A DNA stretch of 64,000 nt from Aradus depressus (GCA_963662175.1 OY759215.1:48749213-48813212), one strand, 5' to 3'; numbered from the stretch's first letter, positions 1-11,447 are shown. Notes: a model not told the origin generated them from the letters alone. Numbers and translations are program-made.

Positions 1-72
1 CAGTCAGAAATTCGATTTTGTGTTTTCACCGGAATTTCAAGTTTTCGACCCTTTAATTCCAAAAGTTAAAGA
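1..72 (+). repeat. Family A fragment, forward
   Basis: This is a short forward piece of the dispersed repeat family called family A here (see 52697-53962). It reads like the 'gtcagaaattcgatgttgag / ttttcaccggaatttc' segment found in the other copies. It runs straight into a reverse copy that starts near position 73, so the two sit head to head. Confidence 0.7.
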
Positions 73-694
73 AAAAAGTTTTCGTTGAATCATCGACAAA
101 GTACTTACCCAGCACGAATTATTCAATAAGTTTTCTCCCTCCCTTCAAAACCAATCGACTGTTTTGTCAAAAAAATCTCTCCTTCCCTTCGGCCGATTTT
201 TCGGAAAATTAATAGGTGATTTCCTTATAAGGTTTGAATTTAAATATAAAATCTCATAATCATTAAATCGGCGAATATTGTGGTTTTTGAGTTATTCCTC
301 CCCTCTGAGACCCCTTAGACCGATTCCGCGGTCATGTGTGTCGTTCTTTTGGGTTTTTGAATTTACACATGAAATTTTGTGTTGATACATTCATTACAAT
401 GGCAGTTATTCAAGTTTTTGTGTTAAACATCCCCCTAACTCTCCCCTCCCCTTTGGCCGACTCGGCTAAAAATCAACGAGTGTCATCCTTATGAAGTTCT
501 GGAAATACATATAAAATTTCCTTTCGATACTTTCATTCTTTTGAGAGTTATCGTATTCACAGGTACAGACATTTTTTAATAATAATTTTTGGAATCAGAT
601 GGTCGGAAAACATGAAATTCCGGTGAAAATTCAGCATCGAATTTCCAACCAATTACATAATTTCCCTTATACTTTTTATAGCTAGGGAAGTAAT
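73..694 (-). repeat. Family A copy, near full length, reverse
   Basis: This copy starts with the end segment 'gaatcatcgacaaagtactt' followed by 'cccagcacgaatta', and finishes with 'cttatactttttatagctag' followed by 'ggaagta'. These are the two inverted ends (TACTTCCCCAGC type) of family A. Inside, the module with 'ggccgatttggctgaaaatc' and 'tacattcattacatcggcag' occurs about three times in diverged form. No coding potential is visible. Confidence 0.75.
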
Positions 695-2497
695 TACTTA
701 CGCTAATTTATAAAAATAAATTTGAAAAATATCATACCTTAAAAATGTTTTTCAAATTTACTCGACTGAAGAACCTTTCATTTCATCGCCTGAATTTAGA
801 TCCACATATCCACTAATGAATTTATGACACAAGAGCACATAAAAATGTATGTATTAAATACAGAAAAATTAAGAGTGAGGTAACCAAAAGACGTATTTTT
901 GTCAAATAGAATAAAAAAATATATATCTCTAGAAAAAATACAAGTACATTTAGATATGTTTATTTTTTAATTTAGTTTGAATATTCTATTTATTTTTTCA
1001 TAATTTCGTAAATAAATTAAATTATTTTAAATTTTTTGATCAAGGAAAAAAGGACCATTTCCGGTTTTTGGTTGTTTCAACAATGAAATTCTACGCTTAG
1101 TTACAAATTCTAGGCTGAAAACTATTTGCAAAAAATCTTACTATTATTCTGCTGGTATAGTCAACAAATGGCATCATGAACGTAGGAAAAAATATATAAA
1201 TATATCTTGAAGCGCGCAAGGCCCTGAAACTGAAAAAAATGGATTCAACAAGGTGGAGTAATTATTGAAACCCTTATTTATTATATTTCGCTGCGTAACT
1301 TAAATCGGATTAATCATGCACACATTTTAATTTTGAAATCGAAAAATTATTACTTTATTTTCCTTTCTCCTTAGCATACAATTTTTTATTACATTTTACG
1401 TTTCAAAAAAAAAAAAAAAAAGGTTCCATATTCTTATTTTTTATTTATTACTATTTACTTTTTATTTTATTTCATTTATTTAATTTGTCAAGAGTATTTC
1501 ATTTTTTTTGTTGCTTTCCTATGAATCCTCCTAAAATATAAATATTAGGAAAATTGAAAAAAATAAATGTATAGAATAATTTAAAATAACAATTATTCGA
1601 AGCGAACACTACAACGAACGTAATATCGAGAAGCCGGTCGCGGCGGTAACAACAAACGAATATATCGGAGTCTGGACGGGAACTAAACAGAAGTCAGACC
1701 GGAGGCCGACACTAGCGCTGCATCTGGTGAAGAGGAGTAACCCAAATCTATCTTTTGGTAGCCACCTTACTTCCTAAATAATGCAATACTATTTTTTTGA
1801 TGATCATTCATTAGACGAATAATTCTCACATTTGTTACATATAATTACGTTTTTCGCAATCTTTTTTGGTGAACTGGAAGATTTTGACCACCGTATGATC
1901 ATTTTTAGAGTATTGTAGGTCCAAAGATCATTAAAAATTTTTTTGTTGGTTTCAGTCTTGTGTCTGTTTGTCTGTAAGCAATCTCTAGCTCTCACATAAA
2001 AGAATGTCAACTTGAAATTCGGGATGTATTTGCGTGAGTCTTGGACTACTGCACACGTTCATGCAGAGCGAATAGGAGCATGAGTTTGGCTTCAAAATTG
2101 TTGTTCAAAAAAGGAATGAGTACGGTCTTTTCTCTATGCACATCGGAGTGTGTGTACTTAGAGCAACCTTGTACACAGGGTCATATTCATAGTTCTGTAA
2201 TACTGTTCGTTTTTGTCATAATATCTACCTAGTAGGGGTCACTCATTCCAATATTTTAGTATATCTACACTCTGCCCTTAAATAATTAATAATTTCATTG
2301 GAAAAGTTTCCAAGAAAACAAAAAATATTTACAAGAGTAGAAAAAGGATCGCATATTGTTTTGGGAAGATATTAAATTGGAAACGGTATTTTACTATAGT
2401 CGCTAAAAACTGAAGAGTACACATTGAGTTGATGAGTAATTGCAAGGCGCATTGCAGTTCCTTGCGTTTTAATTAATGGTCCGACATAAGTCATCGT
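695..2497. other. AT-rich intergenic DNA, no gene seen
   Basis: This stretch lies downstream of dlg and is AT-rich, with homopolymer runs (poly-A near 1405-1422). No ORF with recognisable content was found. The one odd part is a GC-rich patch at about 1595-1760 that matches none of the repeat families here. Confidence 0.6.
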
Positions 2498-3370
2498 AAT
2501 TATTAGATTAGATTAGATTTATTCAAATCAACCTACACAGGTTATATGAAATGTCATAATTGAACTTAACACTAAACAACAATCACTTTACCTGTAATAC
2601 ATAAATAACATTATAATTTTAAAAAAACATCACAGTTAAAAAAAATCTCTAATGTCATAAAATAAATGTTTTTTTAAATAGTAAGGACACTGCTGGATCT
2701 CTTTGGGTAAATTATTATATATTTTTAATGGCATAATTATATGACTTGGCTCAGTCCGTCTCAGCCGGTGATGTGGCATCTTGATATTGTTGCCGTCCCT
2801 AAGACCATATTCATGAGTTGGTTGTGGTTCTTCACTTCTGTCCAGACTGGTAAGACAAGTCATGATGTACTGGCATGGAATCGCAAGTATGTCCAACTGC
2901 CGGAAAAGGATTGTAAGGTGCCGAAGCAATAATTCTCATTGCCCTTTTCTGGCACTTGAAGACCTGAAGTGCAGCTTGTGAGCCTCCCCAAAGTATTAGT
3001 CCATAATTTATGTGGCATTGAAACATTGCATGATAGACATGCATAAACATTTTCAATGTTTCTTTAGCAACTTCAGTTCTCAGCTTCCTCAATGCATACA
3101 ATACACAGGAAGGCCTAGCTACGGTTTCCTCTTTATTTTTTGTCCATTCCAGGTTGCTAGCTATATGTAATCCAAGGTACTTAACGTATCACCTCGGAGT
3201 TATTACTTCCCAACTTGAATTGCAGTCTAATTGTTTTGTTAAAATTTAGAACTATTTACGCGACACCAAGTTTCCATTTCTTCATCTCGCTTGTTAAATT
3301 TTTCAACTGCCTCGTGGTCCGTTGATTATTTTACTATAGATGCCACATCATCAGCAAAAATAACATCACA
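2498..3370 (-). pseudogene. Non-LTR retrotransposon reverse transcriptase, 3' remnant
   Basis: On the minus strand this is the C-terminal half of a Jockey/CR1-like reverse transcriptase. Seen in the sequence: a catalytic-box remnant FADDVASIVK near 3335-3360, followed by an in-frame stop. Next comes LGLHIASNLEWTKN near 3160-3200, then YALRKLRTEVAKETLKMF and INYGLILWGGS in one frame (about 2930-3100). DILAIPCQYI, HRLRR and IYNNLPKEIQQCP follow in another frame (2636-2929). Stops and at least one frameshift (near 2925) show it is dead. The element ends in a polyadenylation-like AATAAA and a short (TCTAA)n tail at 2498-2520, typical of some non-LTR elements. It is therefore a 5'-truncated old insertion. 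Confidence 0.85.
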
Positions 3371-3469
3371 TTAGATCCATTCTAAGGCAGTTCAACAAAA
3401 ACCCAGTTTCCATTCACAATTCTTCTAATAAATTGACGAGATATTGTCCTCTTTTAATTCCCCAACAAT

Positions 3470-3732
3470 ACGAAGTATAGGGGATGTTATGTAATCAGTC
3501 AGAAATTTGATGCTGAGTTTTTACCGGAATTTCATGTTTTCCGAGCTTCTGATTTCAAAAATTATTTTTAAAAATGTCTGTCTGTGAACACATTAACTCC
3601 CGATAGATGTCTGCATCCATAATATTATGAGTATCAAGAACTAGGACGATACCTATTCAATTTCAGCCGAATCGGCCAAGGAAAGGGGGGATTAGGGGGG
3701 AGGCTTAACACAAAAACTCTAATAACTACCGT
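3470..3732 (+). repeat. Family A copy, left part, split by a SINE
   Basis: Forward copy beginning 'aatacgaagtataggggatg' and running through 'gtaatcagtcagaaatttga' to 'aactaccgttgt'. The expected continuation ('aatgaatgtatc') is found on the far side of the SINE at 3733-4067, so the SINE inserted into this copy. Confidence 0.75.
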
Positions 3733-4067
3733 TGTTTTATGACTCATGCCTGGGCTTTAACTACGAAGTCATATCGCCAACTACCAGAGCGCTCTTTCGT
3801 CTCTCTGGTGGACATGAGGCCCACTCTACTGTGGAAGTCCTAAATTTTGCCTACCCTAAATTTTTATTCACCTAGGGCAGGTATCTTTTACGAGTACCTG
3901 ACATCGTACGGGCTCGGGACCATCGCTTAACGTCCCATCCGAAGAACGGCGTGCTCGAGTTTATTTTACCTCCCAGATAAACTAAACTAAGGGCCTCGGT
4001 CGGGTTTCGAACCCACAATCTTGAGCTCAAATGGCAAGCACCCATACCACTGAGCTACCGGCGCCCA
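3733..4067 (-). mobile_element. tRNA-derived SINE, reverse, full length
   Basis: On the minus strand the head reads GGCGCCGGTAGCTCAGTGGT (A box), with a B box GGTTCGAAACCC about 40 nt later. The conserved body follows: 'gacgttaagcgatggtcccg', 'ctagggcagg' and 'gagcgctctggtag'. The tail is 'cccgggcatgagtcataaaa'. It interrupts a family A copy, with TTGT on both sides as a possible short duplication. It is not a functional tRNA gene: the cloverleaf is incomplete and an unrelated body follows the head. Confidence 0.88.
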
Positions 4068-4069
4068 CT

Positions 4070-4250
4070 TTGTAATGAATATATTGCCATGGAATTTTAT
4101 ATGTAAATTGAAAGGCCTATAAGGACGACATCTATTAATTTTCAGCCAAGGGAGAGGGAAGGAATCAGAGGGGCCTCAACCAAAATTGCCGATGTAATAA
4201 TTGTATCAACATGAACTTTTATATTTAGTGTGTACGTCTTTACGATAATA
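4070..4250 (+). repeat. Family A copy, right part
   Basis: Continuation of the copy interrupted by the SINE at 3733-4067. It includes 'taatgaatatattgccatgg', 'aaggacgacatctattaatt' and a pyrimidine-poor 'gaggggcctcaac' segment. It decays after about 4250. Confidence 0.65.
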
Positions 4251-4810
4251 TAGTATAAAAAAGAGTATCATGCAAAAATCCGAAATTGAGTTTTCAATGG
4301 ATGTCAACGTTTCAAGCTCCACTGAACAGGTTCTGATAATTTTCACGAAGATGTCTGTGCATGTGCAATTGGAACTTGTACTCGTAATTCAGAAACTGTT
4401 GTAGCAATGATTTTGAAATTTGAGTTGCTTAGATCTGATTACATTTTGAACGATTTATGACTTATATAAAAATTACTTCAAATTAAAGATGTAAAGAAAA
4501 CGTAGACACATATAAATATATTTTTTGAATGGCGCCTGGTTTTCGAGATGCACGAAACTACAATTAAACAAAGAAAACGGCTGATGTCAACCAAAGTGGC
4601 CTCTTTTTCTCTAGGAAAATTTCCCTGACTTTTCCCGGTAAAATTTGAGTTTTTCCCCTGACTTCACGTTATATCATGAAACTTTTTTATTTAAAAGTAA
4701 AAAAAAATGTTGTTCAGAAATCTCATTGACTAAGAAGTAATATTAACAGAAGTGGATTTTGAGGTCGGTATAACGAAGAAAAAACCAAACTCATTTATTG
4801 GTAACACACT

Positions 4811-5085
4811 TTATTTAAATGACTTGAAACTAGAAAATAAATTATAATTGTAATTATTTCTTATTGCAAGTAATACTTCAAGGGATAGAGTACTCATAAA
4901 TTTTAGTTCAGCGAATTTCTTTATTTGCTCTTCTAATTGTTCATTTTTTGGCGTTGTCGTAATATTTTTTTGTTTTTTAGTTTTCAGTTTCTTTATTTCA
5001 TCTGTAGCTTTACCTGTTTCTATTTCCAATTTTGATATTGTATCTTGTTCTAGTTTTTCTTTTTTTAAACTTCTTGATATAAATT
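4811..5085 (-). pseudogene. Coiled-coil protein fragment inside a transposon-like element
   Basis: About 80 codons are open on the minus strand, rich in K and E with hydrophobic residues at heptad spacing, ending in FSSFKSFK and a stop. Upstream sequence that could extend it (RNAHNLYQE, then LKKEKLEQDTISKLE) is out of frame, so it is probably broken. I do not recognise a specific family. Because it lies between the inverted ends of an element, it may be an internal ORF of that element or a captured host exon. A low-complexity spurious ORF remains possible. Confidence 0.4.
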
Positions 5086-5136
5086 ATGTGCATTTCGAGC
5101 TGCATGAATACGTTTTTTTAGTGATTTCTATTTTTT

Positions 5137-5189
5137 GTATCCCATCATGATACACTATACTTAATTGTGGATCATGATGGGATACAAAA
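5137..5189. repeat. Hairpin, 18-bp arms
   Basis: Inverted repeat 'tgtatcccatcatgat' / 'atcatgatgggataca' around a short AT-rich centre, inside the 4590-5675 element. It could be an internal hairpin of that transposon. No function is evident. Confidence 0.7.
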
Positions 5190-5713
5190 ATGTAATTATT
5201 ACATTGTACACTTGCCTTTGCGAAATTAGAGATTGCTCGGGAATGTTGTCAATTACAATTTATTTATTTATTGATAATCCTCTCTCAGAGAAAGCATTAT
5301 CAAGTGACAAAATCACATATAGAAATGGAGATTCTGCAAAACAATTTGATATTTGTCTCGATAAATGAAGCGTATTTTCCTGATATTTGAGTGAAAAGAA
5401 TGAAAATATACCACTTTTTTAAAACAAATATTTATTGCAACAAACAAAAATTTGCATATTTCAGTAGCTCATTGATCTATTTAAAACAAAAATCATTAAA
5501 ATCGGTTCATAACTCAAGAACTTCCGAATAAGTCAAGAATTTATACGCATTTCGACTGAGCTAGCTGGGATTTTTATGAGAATATAATTTGAATATTATG
5601 GATGAAACAATTCTCTGATTTCTTGACTACCTAAATTCCCTTACTTTTCCAGAAAGTGGCCACCCTGTCAAAGATTACTTTGTACCCAGTAATGCCGATT
5701 TGAAATAAATATG

Positions 5714-5750
5714 AGAAGGGGGTGGGAGGGGGGGGGGGGGGGGGGGGGGG
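5714..5750. repeat. Poly-G tract
   Basis: A run of guanines interrupted only by single T and A bases. Homopolymer length in an assembly is unreliable here. Confidence 0.9.
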
Positions 5751-6235
5751 AGGAGTGACCTGTAAAAATATGGTTGATATAAAAAAGACTTGTTATGATG
5801 GTCCAATCAGATCTTTTTTGTGGTCGAAAATAATATTGGCTATGATATGACTCGAACAGGCTGGGATGGACTCACGAGTGTGAAGAAAATGGATGGCGGG
5901 GTTTTCATCTCATTCTAATAATATTCTGAGAAGCCTTTTTCCTGTTTCAGGGCATTGGCGAGGATCCGACTACGTTCCACTTATTGTGGAATCCCCCACT
6001 GTTTTTTCGAACCCAAGACTTCTCTTTCATCCAACAATTTCGGTCGCTCTTATTTTCCTCATACCCTGATCTGTTTTCGATTCCCGGCATTTTTGTGGTT
6101 TATATATTTGATAGATAATTTTTAGTTTATTTATTTAAAAAAAAAATTGATATTACCCAATCAGCATTATATTACTATATGTCACAGTTTACAGAAAGGA
6201 CTATAAATGTTAATTCAATGTTTATATTACTTTTA

Positions 6236-6585
6236 CTCCCAGCTATACGAAGCATAGGGGTAGTTACATTAGTTATGGTCAAAAATTCGATGTTTTCCAA
6301 TTCCCTGATTCGAAAAATTAAAATTAGAAATGTCTGTCTATGAACACAATTTTGCCCAATAGAATGAATATACCGATACGAAATTTTAAAAGTGTATCGA
6401 CAACATAAGGAAGACACCTATTGATTTTCAGCGAAAATGGCCCAAGTGAGAAAGGTGGCACAAAGGCGAAGCTTAACAAAAAAAATTGTAATAACTGCAT
6501 ATGAAACAAAATATAGTATAAAGATTCATAAGTTCTTGCATAAGTCAAAACTTAGTTGATTAATTCGTACTGGGGAAATACATTG
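6236..6585 (+). repeat. Family A copy, forward
   Basis: Starts 'cccagctatacgaagcatag' and ends 'taattcgtactggggaaata', so both family ends are present, with one module deleted in between. The deletion makes it about half the length of the longest copies. Confidence 0.75.
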
Positions 6586-6589
6586 CCAG

Positions 6590-7322
6590 ATGACTTGTTC
6601 TTAGATGTCCGGGGGAGCCCAAACATACTTGCCCATGGACCCCCAACTGCTAAATAGAAAAATCACAAATTTAACTTTTATGTATTGAATAGTAAATGGT
6701 GACGTAAAAATAAAATTTATTTATAGTAATTAAAATAACTTTTGTTTTAAAATACAAAACACAATTATTTATTTTCAATGAGGTGGGTGAACCTGATGGG
6801 ATGATATGAGATTATTTATATCGTAAGTCTCCACGAGTACTAATTTTCAATCGATTTCTTTGTTTCGTTATGAGGCTCATAACTGCACTAAATCCAGGTT
6901 CTACTAAATAGGAAGACGAGAAATCAATCAACAGCTTCTGAACAGTGACCCATAATGCAGGATATATCTGTTTTTGAAACCAAAATTTGTGGTATCCTTG
7001 TTCAAACATTGATTTCAGCTTCTCATTTGTGGATAATTCAATAAATTGCTCCTGTATTTGTATGGATTCATCTGAGTTTGTGGGTCTACTTGCAAAAGGG
7101 TCCAACACCCATTCGGGGAAAACCAAGTGAAGAATGCTTGTCATCACTTGTATTTTATGTACCCATCTATAATATTTTACTCAGGACGTAAAAATCGTCA
7201 TTTTGCGGACCCCCGAAGTTGTCCACGCACCCCCAAATTAGTTTTAATTTACCACAGGCTCCCTCAGCGGCCACAAGGACCCCCAGGGGTCCATAGGAAC
7301 CACTTTGGGAACCTGTGGTCAA
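6590..7322 (-). mobile_element. hAT transposon, internally deleted
   Basis: On the minus strand the right end (7235-7320) reads CCACAGGTTCCCAAAGTGG then 'ttcctatggacccctggggg'. This is the 'gtggttcccaaagtggtccgcggacccctg' style end of animal hAT elements of the ZBED/FAM200 type. The end leads directly into the C-terminal part of the transposase (7147-6812) with no BED finger or catalytic core. The left flank (6600-6640) again carries 'ggggtccatgggcaagtatg'. I infer a non-autonomous copy derived by internal deletion. A clean 8-bp duplication is not visible. Confidence 0.75.
6812..7147 (-). pseudogene. hAT transposase C-terminal fragment (ZBED/FAM200-like)
   Basis: The 111-residue open frame contains the hAT dimerisation-region signature: FWFQKQIYPALWVTVQKLLIDF then SSYLVEPGFSAVMSLITKQR and NRLKISTRGDLR. 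In complete family members this follows a BED zinc finger and an RNase H-like catalytic core with D, D and E residues. None of these is present here, and the frame stops right after DLRYK, where functional proteins usually continue for 20-30 residues. The fragment cannot transpose itself. The same assignment holds whether the source was a transposon or a domesticated ZBED-like gene, but the flanking transposon ends favour the former. Confidence 0.85.
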
Positions 7323-10300
7323 GGCGGACACACGGTCATGCGAAAATTATCAAGTTCCGATCCACCTTTTTACGAGAAATACCACATTTAAAGAGGATGT
7401 TATGTTAATAATAAGAATAAAAAAAATAAGAAACATTTAATAATCAAATTCACACAAAAGTAAGATTGTAATATATTTTAAAACATGGAAACATAAACAC
7501 GTTGTTTGAATATTTAAATAAGATCCAATAACTATTATAGGTACGTTGTATACACTGAATATTTATATTTTTCAAAATTTAAGTAGAACAATTACAAACA
7601 AATAAAAACAATAAAATTAAGAACATGGATATACAACAAAAAAATAATACAATTATTTCTAAAATAAATACAATGGACAATGAACCATTTCTTTCTTTTT
7701 CTTAATTCTTATTTTTATTACAATCTTATTTTCTTTTAAACCTTAATCAATAATAATAATTAATAAATGTCAATAAAATGTCAAAACGAATAACAAAGAT
7801 GGCGTGTAAACAACAGTAAACCTTATTATTTTCTACACCTAACGCCATTATTATCTTTCCTCTGTCTTTTTATTTTCTATTTTATTTTAGAATTATTGAA
7901 ATTCAAAGATAATTTTCACAAAAGCAATGCGAGATTCAAATCAATGACGTCATTAAATATATATATATAACTATACAAAACTCCTATATGAAAAACTCGA
8001 CTCTAGTAAATATTTTTATAGTTATTAAATAACTATAATTTGTAAGTGAGGACCTCTGAACAATATTATTTTGAGTGTGTATTATATTTTCCAAATATCA
8101 TTTTAGAATAATAAATATCAACAAAGATGGTTGGTGCTCAATATCTTATTTTATTTTTTTTTTTTTTTAAGTATAATTAATTATCGTACATTGCACCTAA
8201 TTTCAGTCCATTAGAGGAAGATTTAAATAACATTGGAGAAACATTGAAAATAAATATATTAGAACAGGAGAGGGGGAAAAATAACAAAAATATTGATAAA
8301 TATTTATCTCTACGACTATGAAAAATATAACTGAAAAAAAAACATCAATAAAACTTGTGTTTCCTTGATGAGTACAATCGGTCGGTGTTCAATACCACGT
8401 AAAAGACCAAGAGTGTATCTGTTACTGTGAATTTATGAAATTGGTGACTGTGAACATTCACTGGTGATTTTATAGAATCATTAATTGTAAAAAAAAATAT
8501 TGAAAAAAAAAATTAAGAATTTTCTCCTTACACTTGTGATTTTGGATCCTCACATAAATAATATATACAAATGCATGAAAAATGTTATTGAATTTATTTT
8601 TCAAAAAAATTTGATAAGTATTCAACCTAATCGATTTTTCATCTTCAAGCTGTTGAAGTTTGAGAGACAAACACCATCGCTGGAGAGAGAGGTGGAAAGG
8701 TTGAACATAGAAATAGGGGTGGCATAGCCCGTCATATTGTCGGGGGTTGTATATCCGACAGTCTGACGGGCGTTAGTCACATGTGCTAATGTTCACACGT
8801 CAAAGTGACAATGGTTAGCACCATTTTTCCTCTTGAAATGTTTGATTTTAATGATTTAACATCTTCGGTTGGGGCTCTTTTCCCCGCAATTATTTCACAC
8901 AATCACCAGACATTGTGGGGCACGTGAATGTGCAGATAAGCCAGTGTTTGTGTACAATTCACGATGTCACACATTCACAATAACAAATATATTATAAATA
9001 CTAATTTAAAATTATACTGAACAAAATCTCTTAAAATCACTAATTTTTATGAATTAATTCATTTTAAATTTCGACAGGGAAGGGGGGAGGGGGGTGAAAC
9101 CGAAGAACTGCCCAGTGCCTCCCCCCTTGGTGCATAAATTCCATGGATGTGATTTCCTATTTCCCTGAGGGCCGTATCTTTTCACATTTCAGGAAAAAAT
9201 AAAAGGCAAATTTCTAGGTTGGTTTGGTTTGTAGAGACAGAGACACGAGCCCCTCGATATAACGTTATATATATTTTCGGTTTTCAATCAATGGAACCCA
9301 AAAATACAATAATAAGGCACCGTTAAATGTAAATTATTTTTAAATCTCATAAAAATGGTGACAATAATAAAATACACAATCAATATATGATTGAACACCA
9401 ACATCGATAGAATATCATCATCTATGATATCGACAATACAAAAGCAAATTATCGAATGTAAAAATCACAACTTTTCAGGAAACAAAAAAAAAAAAAGTTT
9501 TAAAATTCAATGCAAAATTAGCGCATTTGTTAAAAATGTTTACACCGTGGTATTCATACATGTTTTTATGTCATTTTGAAGGCTATTAATGAGTTTTATC
9601 AAATAATTATTTTTAATTAAAGAAAAAACGCATTCGACAGTTTACTACAGACAGTGTATTTTCATTTTTCATAAAACGATAATAATAATACTGAACAATG
9701 AAAATATATCTAATGAATTATGAATACGACAATAGCAAAGATGCGAAAATGACATATCCACAATTTTGCAATGCGTAGAACAATCTAGAATAATGATTGT
9801 AAACTCATGAAAAAAATTATGGACACATTCGAAACTTTGCCAGGGTCGTTTACAGTCTTCTAAAAGTAATACAGATTCGACGACGATTTGCCACAATACG
9901 CATTTTCTCCAAAGCAACTGAAATCTATCGAAAATGGAAAACATATTCGATATTTTACATTTGTATCGTCGATATTATCTTATATAAGGAATAAATATTA
10001 TAACAGTCCTTCCATTATATATTTAGTTAAATTATCAAAACAACTCTGAAATGAAATGTTATTATAAATTTTCAATACTCTACGATTTAAGTAGAATTTT
10101 TTTTCAAATAAATACACAAAATATAAATCTTTACAATCTTTTTGAAGCAATAAACAAAAAGAAAATAATATATAATATTTTTTATTTCTTTTAAACAAAC
10201 AATAAAACTTCATTAGAAGAAAAAAAATAATAAAAAAATGTTTACAATATACACAATATTGGGAAACGAGCTGACACTCGTCTATTTTGTATTATATATA

Positions 10301-10402
10301 TATTATTTATAAATTTTATATATATATATATTTATAAATTGTTAACAAACAACAGGATACTTTTTTTCTGTTTTATACTTGAACAAGGTTGAGTATAGTA
10401 TT
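7323..10402 (-). other. dlg downstream region, probably including the 3' UTR
   Basis: About 3 kb of very AT-rich sequence directly after the dlg stop codon (minus sense). Unlike nearly every other 3-kb stretch here, it lacks SINE, family A and snap-back repeats, which suggests constraint or transcription. The first AATAAA in the sense of the gene is at 10186-10181, about 217 nt after the stop. Another candidate is at 7717-7712. A perfect Pumilio-type UGUAUAUA lies at 8569-8562. The true polyadenylation site cannot be decided from sequence alone. Confidence 0.5.
10181..10186 (-). promoter_or_regulatory. Candidate dlg polyadenylation signal AATAAA
   Basis: First canonical AATAAA in the sense of dlg after the stop codon, about 217 nt downstream. 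In such AT-rich DNA the hexamer is common by chance, so use is uncertain. Confidence 0.3.
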
Positions 10403-10509
10403 TTAAAGAGGATCCTTAGTAGAGATCCAGATTGTGGGTCCTGACTGTTCGCGAATCACCGCGTTCACTTTTTGGTAGATCTCATCTGGCGTATCTCCCT
10501 GAACGATAG
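10403..10509 (-). CDS. dlg1: Discs large (Dlg) last coding exon: end of GK domain
   Basis: Acceptor TTTTAG|CTATCG, then IVQGDTPDEIYQKVNAV and IREQSGPTIWISTKDPL followed by TAA. This is the C-terminus of the guanylate-kinase-like (GK) domain of a Dlg-type MAGUK. Family proteins end in a very similar 'SGP-x-IWI/V-P/S-x-K' tail. The exon starts with the last two bases of an alanine codon (G|CT) begun at the end of the exon at 11448-11539. In MAGUKs the GK domain has lost kinase activity and serves as a protein-binding module for phosphorylated partners. The ending KDPL differs slightly from the usual K-E-x-L. Confidence 0.97.
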
Positions 10510-10619
10510 CTAAAACAAAAATCAAAATAATAGCTGTTATTTAACTTGACAAATAATACTATCCAATTATAATAATTACAAAGATGGATAAACATTAGGT
10601 TCAAACAGTGAATAGTACA

Positions 10620-10835
10620 ATAAGCTTCGGTGAATCACCGGCAATGTACTTCCCCAGTATGCATCAATAGTTGACTTACACACCCTCATACTTTAGTATA
10701 CATTCATAACATCGGTAGTTAATAGAGTTGTTGAGTTGAACTTCCCTCTTCTGAACTCCCATTTCGGTCTATTTCTCTAAAAATGAATAGTTGTCCCTAT
10801 TGGGTTTTGAATGAACACTAAATTATTAGTAGGTT
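10620..10835 (-). repeat. Family A fragment in the last dlg intron
   Basis: Starts 'ggtgaatcaccggcaatgta' + 'cttccccag' and contains 'taacatcggtagttaataga'. It lies in the 938-bp intron between the last two coding exons and is truncated at its right side. Confidence 0.7.
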
Positions 10836-10901
10836 CCATGTTAGTCCACCGTATATGCAGAATCCAAGGTACTCAATATCTTAAAAAAATATATGCATTT
10901 A

Positions 10902-11405
10902 CAGTCAGGCCGGCGAATCATGTCCTTCGGACGATTGAAAAGTGCGGTGGGTGAGCTGCAATATTGCCGCCTGCTCTTGCCCACCCCCGCCCGTCATATG
11001 TGCTCCCTGAATTACCTCTTTATCGTTTTCGGCCAATAGTTATTTTCTCCGTTTTTAATGAAATAACGGTAAAACATTTGTTTTTCTCGCTATAACGTTA
11101 TGTTGAGGCATATCGGCCACTTGTTGAGTTGTTGACGATAGTCACATTTTGCTCACAGCAATATTGGTTTAAGAACAAAGCATCTAGATGAAACAGCTGA
11201 AAGCTTATGGCAACCGGCATAGAAGGCACGCTGCGATCTGAGAGAGACGAGAATGCAATGCTACTACAGATTGGGTAGAGTGCAAACGTTGGACTTGTGT
11301 CAAGATGCTCGCGACGCTTTCCTATTGACTCCAAGCCGCCTGTCTTTCCCCTCCCACTTTCAACCGGTCTTCAGGCCCGAGGGTTATGATTCACCGGCCT
11401 CGCTG
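10902..11405. mobile_element. hAT-type MITE
   Basis: Terminal inverted repeats: the left end is CAGTCAGGCCGGCGAATCAT; the right end, reversed, is CAGCGAGGCCGGTGAATCAT (17 of 20 identical). Subterminal 'ttgaaaagtg' / 'ttgaaagtgg' also matches. CAG...CTG ends and a ~0.5-kb length without transposase fit a non-autonomous hAT element. The flanks TGCATTTA and TGTATTTA match at 7 of 8 bases but overlap the element end, so the exact duplication is ambiguous. The element ends 42 bp from the splice donor of the dlg exon at 11448-11539. Confidence 0.75.
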
Positions 11406-11447
11406 TATTTATTAATCTAATAATTATCAATCTGAGAGGATACTCAC

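Larger units (their letters stand above)
4590..5675 (-). mobile_element. DNA transposon-like element with coiled-coil ORF remnant
   Basis: The two ends resemble each other when inverted. The right end (reverse strand) reads CAGGGTGGCCACTTTCTGGAAAAG, broken here as CAGGGTGGCCAC + TTTCTGGAAAAG. The left end reads AAGTGGCCTCTTTTTCTC + TAGGAAAATTTCCCTGAC. Ends of the 'ggtggccac...ccctgac' type recur in invertebrate DNA transposons, but I cannot name the superfamily. On the minus strand inside it (4811-5080) is a lysine/glutamate-rich, heptad-like reading frame (KLEIETGKATDEIKKLK, NEQLEEQIKKFAELKF). It has a frameshift near 5070, upstream of which RNAHNLYQE can be read. No transposase motif is visible. 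Confidence 0.55.
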
